Below, in pieces: positions 8,586 to 16,489 of a stretch of DNA of 64,000 bases (positions within the stretch are counted from its first letter, which is position 1; the number at the start of each line of letters is the position of its first letter). The notes beneath the pieces are model-generated. The model saw only the letters and a program-made list of their open reading frames with translations, did no database searches and was not told where the DNA came from. Both the position numbers and the translations under genes were made by a program. Source of the stretch: Bacteroidota bacterium (GTDB lineage Bacteria; Bacteroidota; Bacteroidia; Flavobacteriales_D; Crocinitomicaceae). The stretch spans positions 1 through 64,000 of the forward strand of contig JAJRQK010000019.1 of NCBI GenBank assembly GCA_024280295.1. Reading direction: 5' to 3'.

Positions 8586-9338
8586 ATGGAAAAAGAAGTG
8601 AGCGAAAAAACTATTGTTAAGCCTTATAACAGAGATAAATCCTCAAAGAAGGAAGAAGTTGCAGAAATGTTTAATAATATTTCAAAGCGCTATGACTTCT
8701 TGAATCATTTTCTTTCTTTGGGAATCGATCGTCGTTGGAGAAAAAAGGGAATTCGAAGACTTCGAGAAATCGAGCCAAAGAAAATTCTTGATATTGCAAC
8801 AGGTACTGGTGATTTTGCCATCGCAGCATTAAAATTGAATCCGGATGAAGTTATTGGCGTTGATATTTCTGAAGGAATGCTAGACGTTGGGATCGAAAAA
8901 ATGAAACGAAAGGGACATGATAACGTTATTACCTTGAAATTAGGGGATTCTGAAGATTTGTCATTTGAAGATAATTATTTTGATGCATTAACTGTTGGTT
9001 TTGGAGTTCGAAACTATGAAAATCTTGAAAAAGGACTTGCGGATATGCTTCGAGTACTTCGTCCAGGAGGTAAGGCAATTATTTTGGAGTTCTCTAAACC
9101 GAAGAAGTTTCCAATGAAACAGTTATTTGGATTTTACTCTAAGCGTATTATTCCTTTCTTTGGAAAACGAATATCAAAGGATGAAAGAGCGTATGCTTAT
9201 TTACCTGAATCAGTTGCCGCATTTCCCGAAGGACAAGCATTCTTAGGTATTTTGACGAAAGTTGGTTATTCAAAAGTTGAATTAAAGAAAGTTACTGGAG
9301 GAATTGCCACAATTTACTCGGGAATTAAAAAAGCATAA
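8586..9338 (+). CDS. ubiE: Demethylmenaquinone methyltransferase (MenG/UbiE)
   Basis: A 250-residue SAM-dependent methyltransferase catalysing the last step of menaquinone synthesis. Family signatures are visible: [19 protein letters not shown] near the N-terminus, the SAM-binding [38 protein letters not shown] and [16 protein letters not shown], ending with [14 protein letters not shown]. Bacteroidota use menaquinone as their main respiratory quinone. The ATG at 8586 is preferred over an in-frame TTG nine bases upstream, because it is the nearest strong codon and directly follows the trkH stop. It is followed by porT, a gene order also found in other Flavobacteriia. Confidence 0.93.
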   Translation: MEKEVSEKTIVKPYNRDKSSKKEEVAEMFNNISKRYDFLNHFLSLGIDRRWRKKGIRRLREIEPKKILDIATGTGDFAIAALKLNPDEVIGVDISEGMLDVGIEKMKRKGHDNVITLKLGDSEDLSFEDNYFDALTVGFGVRNYENLEKGLADMLRVLRPGGKAIILEFSKPKKFPMKQLFGFYSKRIIPFFGKRISKDERAYAYLPESVAAFPEGQAFLGILTKVGYSKVELKKVTGGIATIYSGIKKA

Positions 9339-9346
9339 CAATAAGC

Positions 9347-10078
9347 ATGATAGGAATTCGTTCTCGAAATATGAAGATTTTGACACTACTTTTTGTAGTT
9401 ATTTCCTGCAGAGCATTTGCTCAACCTGAAAAGCCAAAAAATTATCATCGCTTTGATGAAAAGACGTTTCACTTTGGATTCATGTTAGGTGGTAATGTAT
9501 CTGACTTTACACTGTTTCAAGTAAATGATGTGTACGAGAAATATGGGATTACCTCAATTGAAAATCAATCTCAACCTGGCGGACAAGTAGGTCCTGTGAT
9601 TACAATGAATCTAGGCACGCCAATTGTACGCTTAAGATTGATACCAACATTGTCTTTTCAAGAGCGATTCATTAATTATCAATTTGAAGATTCAACTGTA
9701 ACAGGTGCGTTTTTTAATCAAGAGCAAGTTAGTTCAACAAGTTTGGACTTTCCACTGATGTTTCAGTTCCGAACAAATCGCTTAAATAATTTTGCGGCTT
9801 ATGGTTTAATTGGATTTCAGTACAGTCTTGATTTACAGTCATCTGCTGAAGCAAGTCAAAGTTTCACAGATCCGTTTATCAAGATTAAGAAAAGTGATTA
9901 TCAAGGTCAAATTGGCGCTGGATTAGAATTTTTTTCAACGTATTTTAAATTTGGAATTGAGTTGAAGTATTCACATGGAATTTCAGGGTCGTTGATACAA
10001 GATAATACGGTCGTTTCAAGGCCATTAGATAATCTCTACAATCGTACGTGGTGGATTTCACTAATTTTTGAAGGATAG
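9347..10078 (+). CDS. porT: PorT/SprT outer-membrane protein of the type IX secretion/gliding machinery
   Basis: A 243-residue exported beta-barrel protein. A second in-frame ATG at 9371 gives a compact signal peptide (MKILTLLFVVISCRAFAQ) and may be the true start. The mature protein begins with HRFDEKTFHFGFMLGGNVSDF, typical of PorT/SprT, followed by alternating amphipathic strands and a terminal aromatic strand (WWISLIFEG) as in outer-membrane barrels. PorT is needed for T9SS function and gliding in Porphyromonas and Flavobacterium. Its position directly after ubiE agrees with that assignment, as does the T9SS-tailed protease elsewhere in the window. A generic PorT-family barrel with another role is the main alternative. 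Confidence 0.8.
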   Translation: MIGIRSRNMKILTLLFVVISCRAFAQPEKPKNYHRFDEKTFHFGFMLGGNVSDFTLFQVNDVYEKYGITSIENQSQPGGQVGPVITMNLGTPIVRLRLIPTLSFQERFINYQFEDSTVTGAFFNQEQVSSTSLDFPLMFQFRTNRLNNFAAYGLIGFQYSLDLQSSAEASQSFTDPFIKIKKSDYQGQIGAGLEFFSTYFKFGIELKYSHGISGSLIQDNTVVSRPLDNLYNRTWWISLIFEG

Positions 10079-11623
10079 ATGTCACAGAGAATTCAGTTTC
10101 AGCTCACACCAGAGCAAGCAAAGGATGATGCTTTTTTAGAGCGAAGAATTCGAACGGAACTTCAGCTTAACGATGAAGATTTCACTTTTATTTGGGCTAG
10201 AAGATCAATTGATGCTCGCAAGCGTCAGATTAAAATCAACGCTAGTTTTGATGTTTTTACAAATGGTGAACAACCTAAATTTTTGGGTGACTTCCACCCA
10301 AAAGAGGTGCATGATGCTCCGGAAGTTGCAATTATTGGCTCTGGACCGGCTGGACTATTTGCTGCTTTAAGAGCACTCGAATTAGGATTAAAGCCGATAA
10401 TCTTTGAACGTGGTAAAGATGTCCGAGAACGTAGAAGAGATCTTGCTGTACTGAATAAAGAGTCAATTGTAAATCCAGAATCGAATTACTGTTTTGGCGA
10501 AGGCGGGGCAGGGACTTATTCAGACGGAAAGCTTTATACACGATCTAAAAAACGAGGAAACATTTTACGTGCTTTAGAATGGTTTGTTCATTTTGGTGCT
10601 ACCAATGAAATTCTCGTGGATGCACACCCTCATATTGGGACAAATAAACTTCCTCAGATTATTGTGAGTATGCGTGAGACAATCATTTCGTATGGTGGAG
10701 TCGTTAATTTCGAATCCAAAATGACTGATCTTATACTTGAAAATGGTAAAGTTTCTGGAATTGAGATCAACGGAGGTCAAAAACTAAAATTTGACAATAT
10801 TATTCTTGCAACTGGGCATTCAGCGCGAGATGTGTTTGAATTACTACACGCTAAAAAAGTAAGACTCGAAGCCAAAGCATTTGCATTAGGTGTTCGTATT
10901 GAGCACTCTCAAGATCTAATTGATACGATTCAATATCACGGAAGGCTGAATGATGAATTTCTTCCTCCTGCATCTTATAGTTTAGTCGCTCAGGTTGACG
11001 GACGTGGAGTGTATTCATTTTGTATGTGCCCTGGAGGTATTATTGCTCCTTGTGCTACACAGCCAGGAGAAGTGGTTACAAATGGTTGGTCGCCCTCAAA
11101 ACGAAATAATCCATATTCTAACTCAGGGGTTGTTGTGACTGTGGAGCCGAAAGATTTTTCAGATCACGAAACTAATCCATTTGTTTGCTTAGACTTTCAG
11201 CGTTCAGTTGAGAAAGCATGTTGGGAAGCAGCAGGAAAGACTCAAAATGTTCCTGCACAACGATTGGTTGATTTTGTGAACGGAAGAGTTTCAAAAGATT
11301 TGCCAAAGACTTCCTATCAGCCTGGATTAACAAGTGTTGACCTGAATAAAGTGCTCCCAAAAATGATAGCGAAAAGACTAAAAAAGTCATTTCAAATATT
11401 TGACCAAAAAATGCGTGGATATCTTACCAATGATGCCGTTCTTCATGCTCCTGAGTCGAGAACGTCTTCGCCAATTCAAATTCCAAGAGATGAATCGTGT
11501 CAACATCCAGATGTCGAAGGATTGTATCCTTGTGCGGAAGGTGCAGGTTATGCGGGAGGAATAATTTCGGCAGCAATTGATGGAATGAAGTGTATGGAGA
11601 AAATTAGCGAGAATTTTTCTTGA
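10079..11623 (+). CDS. FAD-dependent oxidoreductase/dehydrogenase (COG2509 type)
   Basis: A 514-residue flavoprotein. An N-terminal domain of about 85 residues precedes the Rossmann dinucleotide motif VAIIGSGPAGLFAALRALE (about 83-101). SNYCFGEGGAGTYSDGKLYT follows, a strong signature of the uncharacterised FAD dehydrogenase family COG2509. The C-terminus contains YPCAEGAGYAGGIISAAIDG, the second FAD contact. Conserved Cys in FCMCPGG and IIAPCATQPG may be catalytic. Its start codon directly abuts the porT stop and it closes the operon. Its stop codon touches the stop of the convergent GNAT gene with no base between. The physiological substrate of this family is unknown. Confidence 0.88.
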   Translation: MSQRIQFQLTPEQAKDDAFLERRIRTELQLNDEDFTFIWARRSIDARKRQIKINASFDVFTNGEQPKFLGDFHPKEVHDAPEVAIIGSGPAGLFAALRALELGLKPIIFERGKDVRERRRDLAVLNKESIVNPESNYCFGEGGAGTYSDGKLYTRSKKRGNILRALEWFVHFGATNEILVDAHPHIGTNKLPQIIVSMRETIISYGGVVNFESKMTDLILENGKVSGIEINGGQKLKFDNIILATGHSARDVFELLHAKKVRLEAKAFALGVRIEHSQDLIDTIQYHGRLNDEFLPPASYSLVAQVDGRGVYSFCMCPGGIIAPCATQPGEVVTNGWSPSKRNNPYSNSGVVVTVEPKDFSDHETNPFVCLDFQRSVEKACWEAAGKTQNVPAQRLVDFVNGRVSKDLPKTSYQPGLTSVDLNKVLPKMIAKRLKKSFQIFDQKMRGYLTNDAVLHAPESRTSSPIQIPRDESCQHPDVEGLYPCAEGAGYAGGIISAAIDGMKCMEKISENFS

Positions 11624-12178
11624 TTATTTACTATGATCCTTTTTGCAAGAATCAGAGGAATTCCAATTCTCTTTCAGTAGTCGATACCTTCGATCGGTAC
11701 ATTTGTCATTCTCATTGTAAAACTCAAAATCTGGTTCAAAGAATTTCTCTAAGATTTTTACCGATTTGTCATTTTCGGTATTGACATCTGCAACGATTAG
11801 TTTTATCCCCAAATCTCTAAATCCATGATCAATGAGTCCCTTAACGATTTCAGTTCCATACCCAATTCCCCAAAATTTTTCTCGGAGTCGATACCCGATT
11901 TCATCCTCATTGTTTTCATTTTTCAGAAATGCTGCAAGACCAATAAACTCCTCTTGAGATTTTATCGTCACAGCCCAAACTTGCTTGGTTGAGTCTTTTT
12001 CTGAATTTGAGAATCTATGGAAATGTTCATCACTTTTAGCTCGGTTAAATACTTCCTGCGGAACAGGGTGCATGACATTTGGATTACTCATCATGTCAAA
12101 AAATAGATCTATATCTATTGGATGTAGTTTTCTGACTTGTAGTCTTTCTGTTTCAAATATTGTCGTGAATTCATTCAT
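11624..12178 (-). CDS. GNAT-family N-acetyltransferase (RimJ/RimL-like)
   Basis: A 184-residue acetyltransferase of the RimJ/RimL type. The N-terminus FETERLQVRKLHPID is the usual opening strand; GYRLREKFWGIGYGTEIVKGL carries the acetyl-CoA pyrophosphate-binding loop; IVADVNTENDKSVKILEKF is the typical late helix. It could acetylate a protein N-terminus or a small amine; the substrate is not identifiable. The ATG at 12178 lies one base after the stop of the upstream RNA methyltransferase gene, so the two form a translationally coupled pair. An in-frame TTG at 12199 would overlap that gene and is less likely. Confidence 0.85.
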   Translation of the reverse strand: MNEFTTIFETERLQVRKLHPIDIDLFFDMMSNPNVMHPVPQEVFNRAKSDEHFHRFSNSEKDSTKQVWAVTIKSQEEFIGLAAFLKNENNEDEIGYRLREKFWGIGYGTEIVKGLIDHGFRDLGIKLIVADVNTENDKSVKILEKFFEPDFEFYNENDKCTDRRYRLLKENWNSSDSCKKDHSK

Positions 12179-12179
12179 G

Positions 12180-12902
12180 CTATCGGCGAAATTCAGCAAG
12201 GATAATCGCCGTTGCTATTGATGCATTTAATGATTCTGCTTGTCCGTGTTGTGGAATTAAAATTGGATGATTGATACTTGGGGTTAATTCATTAGAAATA
12301 CCGCTGCCTTCATTTCCGATCAAAAGAATTGCATCCTTCGCAAGAGTTGTTTCATACATATTCTCACCATTCAGCAATGCTCCGTATATAGGAAGTTGAG
12401 TTTTGTTGAAGTAGTCTTTTAAGTTGAGGTAATCAATTCGCATTCGAAAAATCGAACCCATGGTTGCTTGAATTACTTTTGGGTTGTAGCAATCAACTGT
12501 TCCTTTTGAGCAAATAATCTGATTTACACCAAACCAATCCGCTGTTCTGATAATAGTTCCCATATTCCCAGGATCTTGAATTCCGTCAAGAGCAAGAATT
12601 AACCCATCAGATGATTCTGGCAAATCAATCCGTTTAACTATAGCTAAAAGTGGTGACGGTGAAGATAAAGTGCTTAAATCCTTTATCGTACGATAATCTG
12701 TATGATATGTTTTTAATTCAAAATCTTCATCAGTTGTCGTGCAAATGAATTCTATCAGATCTGAGCGAGTGCTTATTATTTCGCGCACCATTTTATCTCC
12801 TTCAACCACAAAAAGACCTTCAGAATCACGATTTTTTTTCAATCGCAACGATCGAATTAATTTAACCTTATTTTTAGACAGAGGTTCCACGTTTGCTTTC
12901 AC
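12180..12902 (-). CDS. TrmH/SpoU-family RNA 2'-O-methyltransferase
   Basis: A 240-residue SPOUT enzyme. The N-terminal substrate-binding domain starts LSKNKVKLIRSLRLKKNRD and contains GLFVVEGDKMV. The C-terminal knot domain shows the three SpoU motifs: LDGIQDPGNMGTIIRTADWF, LLIGNEGSGISNEL and AESLNASIATAIILAEF. It would methylate a ribose in rRNA or tRNA using SAM; the target nucleoside is unknown. The gene is divergent from tamL with starts only a few dozen bases apart, an arrangement also seen in other Bacteroidota. A perfect minus-strand -7 element is at 12957-12950. Confidence 0.9.
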   Translation of the reverse strand: MKANVEPLSKNKVKLIRSLRLKKNRDSEGLFVVEGDKMVREIISTRSDLIEFICTTTDEDFELKTYHTDYRTIKDLSTLSSPSPLLAIVKRIDLPESSDGLILALDGIQDPGNMGTIIRTADWFGVNQIICSKGTVDCYNPKVIQATMGSIFRMRIDYLNLKDYFNKTQLPIYGALLNGENMYETTLAKDAILLIGNEGSGISNELTPSINHPILIPQHGQAESLNASIATAIILAEFRR

Positions 12903-12909
12903 TATTTAC

Positions 12910-12917
12910 TATTTTTG
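12910..12917 (+). promoter_or_regulatory. Candidate -7 element of tamL
   Basis: A perfect TATTTTTG between the divergent RNA methyltransferase and tamL. It covers the TTG at 12915, so if it is used, tamL translation must begin downstream, at TTG 12933 or 12936. No TTTG stands at the usual -33 distance. Confidence 0.4.
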
Positions 12918-12932
12918 TTCAAACAAATCAGA

Positions 12933-15656
12933 TTGTTGATACAAGGATTCAAACATACGACTATTCTCTTAATATTGATTGCAGTCTTTGCGGCATGCAG
13001 ACAGACGAAGTATGTTCCAGAAGGTGAGTACCTTTTGAAAAAGAATGAGATTACTTCCTCTGGCGATAAAATGGATCAAGCAGGATTGGAGAAAATTATT
13101 CGTCAGCAGCCAAATTACAAGCAAGCTGGTGTCAAATGGAAGTTGTTATCCTATAATATGATCGATTCTGCGCGTGTGGCAAGGAAAAGAAGTCGAAAGA
13201 ATATAAAGATTTATGCCAAGAACGATCGCAAACGTCTTAAGCAGAAGAAAATTAACCAAAAGCGTATTGGAAAAGCTCAAGCGAAGGGTGATAGTCTTTA
13301 TACCCAGAAAATCAAGCCGCTCAAAGATACGATCAATCCTCGAATGTTTTTTCGAGAATGGTTTAAATATAAAATTGGAAAACCTCCTGTTGTTTTTGAC
13401 AGCATTCCCTATGAGAAAACATTGGAACAACTCTCTGCTTACCTGAGAACGAAGGGATATTATTATGGAAATGTTTCAGGGTTGGTGAGATACAAGCCAA
13501 ATGGTAAAGCTATTGTTTCTTATGATGTTATAACTGGAGATCGTTATGTGATTGATAGTGTTTATGTGGTGTCTGATAATGCTTCAATTCGCGGAAATTA
13601 TAATAAGTACGTCTCAAAATTGGAATCTCCTCCGTTTATCGGTGAGCCATTTGATGCAGATGTACTTGATGATTATCGATTTGATGTCGCTACATACATG
13701 CGTAATTCGGCCTACTATGGATTTAGTTCAAGTCATCTTAACTTCCGTGCAGATACTAATCGCCAAACGATGAGAGTCTGTTTGGGAATTGTGTTTGAAG
13801 ATCGCTTGATTCGTCCAGAGTATAACCCTGATACCTTAATAAGTGTGAAGCATAGAGTGACATACATACGGGATGTTTATTTTCATATTGCAGATACAAC
13901 TTTGTTTGATGGTAATTTTGCGATGACGATGAGAGACTTGCAATTGTCGGTTGATGATGGGCAATTCTTACGAACCAATGATACACTTCTTTATAAATCC
14001 CTATTAAAGGAAGGGACAGATGAAATTAATCCACTTAGAATTGCCAATTTCACTTACAATGGAAGGTTGTTTTTGAAACCTGGAGTACTTGAATCACAAA
14101 ATTACCTTGAAAGTTCAAATTATTACAAAGGCTACTATGTGGAGAGATCTTATACACGACTTCTTCAACTAGGTTTATTTCAGACGATAAAGACAGTATT
14201 GGTTGAAGTGGAGGGGACAAATCAACTGGATGCTCACTATTATTTAGTACCATCGAAACGGCAATCTTTCGGGATAGAGCCAAAAGCTACTAACTCAAAT
14301 GGCTTCCTTGGTGTCTCCGCTTCCATTAATTACACGAATAGAAATTTATTTGGAGGAGGGGAGAAGTTGACACTCGCTTTTTCAGGTGGGTTCGAATCTC
14401 AACCTCCAATTTTTGATCAAACGCTCGATGGTAATTCTTTTCAGACCGCAGGACGGAGCTTTAATACCTTTGAGTTTGGACCAAGTCTATCTCTTGCAAT
14501 TCCAGGTTTGTTGCCAATTAAGTTGACCAAGTTGTCAAAGCGACATCGACCCAAAACAATAGTATCAACGGCCTACAATTTTCAGAAACGAAATGATTTT
14601 ACACAAGGAATTTTTCAGTTGAACTTCTTGTATGAATTCTTTGTTTCCAAGACTCAGATTTTTAATTTAGGATTACCATTTGCCTCTGTAATTAAATTTG
14701 TTAACATTGAGAAGAGTCCAGAGTTTGAGCAAACATTAACTGATTTGAATGATTTATTTTTGTTAAATACCTACGGTGATCAATTTGTTTGGCAGGATTG
14801 GAAATTTCGTTTTGAGTTTAATATAAATCCAGAAATTCGGAGGACGTTAAATAATGAAGGGAAATCAAAGCAAAGAGATCTTGACAGTAAAACATCAATT
14901 TATTTTAATTCAAATTTCGATGCCGCAGGAAATATGTTGTCATTCTTTAAAAAGACACAAGATACTTTATCGGATGGGCAAAGAACTTTCCTAGGTGTTG
15001 GATACTCTCAATTTTCAAGGATTGACAATGAATTAATTATTTCGCAGCCAATTGGGAAGGGTAGAAGTTTACATTTTCATGTCAATGCTGGAGGCGGTAT
15101 TCCTTATGGCAATTCAACACGATCTCTTCCTTATGATTATAGCTTCTTTGCAGGTGGGGCAAATGATAATCGCGGATGGAAAGCAAGGGCACTTGGTCCA
15201 GGAACTTATAAGTATTATTTAGACACAAACAGGACTGCTACCCAAGTTGGTGATATACGTATCGGTGGTTCCGTAGAATATAGATTTGCGTTCACAGATG
15301 CCTTAAAAGGAGCATTCTTTATTGACGCAGGTAATATATGGACCATTGCCGAAGATACAAATAGGGTTGGGGGACAATTCTCAAAAGATTGGTACAAGCA
15401 ATTTGGATTAGCTGCTGGCTTTGGTCTTAGATTTGATTTAGGCTTCTTTACAATTCGAGTTGATCTAGGAATTCCGATCCGAAATCCTGCTTTGGCAAAA
15501 GGTGCTCAATGGATTTTGCAACCTCGTACTCCTTATGAAACTGAAGGCGAATTAGCCTTCCCTGGAGTCGATGTTAACGGAGAACCACTCTATTTAAAAT
15601 ATCTCCCGAAGCCTTTTACCCCTCAGTTACACTTTGGTATAGGGTATCCTTTCTAA
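12933..15656 (+). CDS. tamL: TamL-type lipidated Omp85 family outer-membrane protein
   Basis: About 907 residues. A hydrophobic leader ends in VFAAC, a good lipobox, so the N-terminus would be lipidated. POTRA-like segments follow (ISSGDKMD... to about residue 400), then a C-terminal 16-strand-type barrel containing FFAGGANDNRGWKARALGPG, equivalent to the VRGF/Y motif of BamA/TamA. In Bacteroidota the lipidated TamA homologue TamL works with TamB in envelope assembly; tamB is not adjacent here. No ATG is available before the leader: TTG codons at 12915, 12933 and 12936 are the candidates. 12933 is chosen because a -7 element covers 12910-12917, leaving a 22-residue signal peptide. The 3' end overlaps the convergent gene by four bases. 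Confidence 0.87.
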   Translation: MLIQGFKHTTILLILIAVFAACRQTKYVPEGEYLLKKNEITSSGDKMDQAGLEKIIRQQPNYKQAGVKWKLLSYNMIDSARVARKRSRKNIKIYAKNDRKRLKQKKINQKRIGKAQAKGDSLYTQKIKPLKDTINPRMFFREWFKYKIGKPPVVFDSIPYEKTLEQLSAYLRTKGYYYGNVSGLVRYKPNGKAIVSYDVITGDRYVIDSVYVVSDNASIRGNYNKYVSKLESPPFIGEPFDADVLDDYRFDVATYMRNSAYYGFSSSHLNFRADTNRQTMRVCLGIVFEDRLIRPEYNPDTLISVKHRVTYIRDVYFHIADTTLFDGNFAMTMRDLQLSVDDGQFLRTNDTLLYKSLLKEGTDEINPLRIANFTYNGRLFLKPGVLESQNYLESSNYYKGYYVERSYTRLLQLGLFQTIKTVLVEVEGTNQLDAHYYLVPSKRQSFGIEPKATNSNGFLGVSASINYTNRNLFGGGEKLTLAFSGGFESQPPIFDQTLDGNSFQTAGRSFNTFEFGPSLSLAIPGLLPIKLTKLSKRHRPKTIVSTAYNFQKRNDFTQGIFQLNFLYEFFVSKTQIFNLGLPFASVIKFVNIEKSPEFEQTLTDLNDLFLLNTYGDQFVWQDWKFRFEFNINPEIRRTLNNEGKSKQRDLDSKTSIYFNSNFDAAGNMLSFFKKTQDTLSDGQRTFLGVGYSQFSRIDNELIISQPIGKGRSLHFHVNAGGGIPYGNSTRSLPYDYSFFAGGANDNRGWKARALGPGTYKYYLDTNRTATQVGDIRIGGSVEYRFAFTDALKGAFFIDAGNIWTIAEDTNRVGGQFSKDWYKQFGLAAGFGLRFDLGFFTIRVDLGIPIRNPALAKGAQWILQPRTPYETEGELAFPGVDVNGEPLYLKYLPKPFTPQLHFGIGYPF
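12950..12957 (-). promoter_or_regulatory. -7 element for the TrmH-family methyltransferase gene
   Basis: Perfect TATGTTTG on the minus strand, inside the first codons of tamL, about 47 bases before the methyltransferase ATG at 12902. The two divergent transcripts therefore overlap at their 5' ends. Confidence 0.4.
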
Positions 15657-16249
15657 ATGTATGATATTTTTAGATAAGTCTGAATGTCAGTCCAGGAAAT
15701 AAACATTTTTTCTTCCCCCCAAGATTCCATCGTTTTAGATGTAAATTGGATGCCATTTGATTCAAAAACTGGATTAAAGTCATCGATTCTGAGTAATTCT
15801 AATGCTTCTTTCTCAATATCGGTCACTACAATACTCTTCGCTTCGATGTGTTTTTTAATTCTTCTGAGTAAGAATGTATTGAATTCATCTTCCACACGTT
15901 TATTTAACATATCCGAGACCTTACATCGAATCCCTGTTTCCAAGTCGTATAGATAATAATTATTATCGCTTTCATCCATATCTATACAATTGGCATAAAT
16001 GTGAATTTGTATGAAACTCGTTTTTTGTATGAGGCCAGATTGACCAATACAAAAATCACGGTCTCTGTATTGTTCTACTTCCTTTTCTATATCTTCATTG
16101 ATGGATAATTCTATGGCTTTATCACTATTAAATACGACAAGTGGATATTGATATCCATTATCGAATTGACCGTAGCGGAAAGTTACTTTTTGACTAAAAA
16201 CTAGGAAAGGAAACAGAATTAAAATTCCTAAAAATAGACTCTTTTCCAT
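15653..16249 (-). CDS. Exported protein of unknown function
   Basis: A 198-residue protein with a clean signal peptide (MEKSLFLGILILFPFLVFSQ). The mature part shows a lone Cys pair (RDFCIGQ and YANCIDMDES) and charged helices. The C-terminal pattern, a helix followed by GIQFTSKTMESWGEEKMFISWTDIQTYLK, recalls the DUF3298/RsiV-type domain (ending in a strand plus L-x-x-Y-L), but the similarity is too weak to name. It runs convergently into tamL with a four-base overlap of the two 3' ends and has no partner gene. Probably periplasmic. Confidence 0.7.
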   Translation of the reverse strand: MEKSLFLGILILFPFLVFSQKVTFRYGQFDNGYQYPLVVFNSDKAIELSINEDIEKEVEQYRDRDFCIGQSGLIQKTSFIQIHIYANCIDMDESDNNYYLYDLETGIRCKVSDMLNKRVEDEFNTFLLRRIKKHIEAKSIVVTDIEKEALELLRIDDFNPVFESNGIQFTSKTMESWGEEKMFISWTDIQTYLKISYI

Positions 16250-16425
16250 GCGTATTAGATTGGTGTATTTATCTATTAGACGCTTAAAGTTATGAAAAGG
16301 TTAGATTAGTACTGGTTAACAATTAGTTAAATTATTTGAGCTGATATTTTTACTCAGTGCTTGTCAAAATATATCGATAGAAAAAATGCCAATAATTTGC
16401 TTCGAAGCCTAAGCTATTGAATCCT

Positions 16426-16463
16426 TTTTAAGACAGTAAATCGATACATTTCATGTCTTAAAA
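16426..16463. repeat. Inverted repeat downstream of uvrD
   Basis: Perfect 10-base arms TTTTAAGACA (16426-16435) and TGTCTTAAAA (16454-16463). The 18-base loop can itself pair AAAT with ATTT. It lies 26 bases past the uvrD stop on the minus strand. Neither side has a proper T run after the hairpin, so it is a weak terminator or a 3'-end stabiliser. Nothing else was seen in the 240-base gap 16250-16489. Confidence 0.45.
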
Positions 16464-16489
16464 TCTCTTTATCTCATCGTTTTAATATC

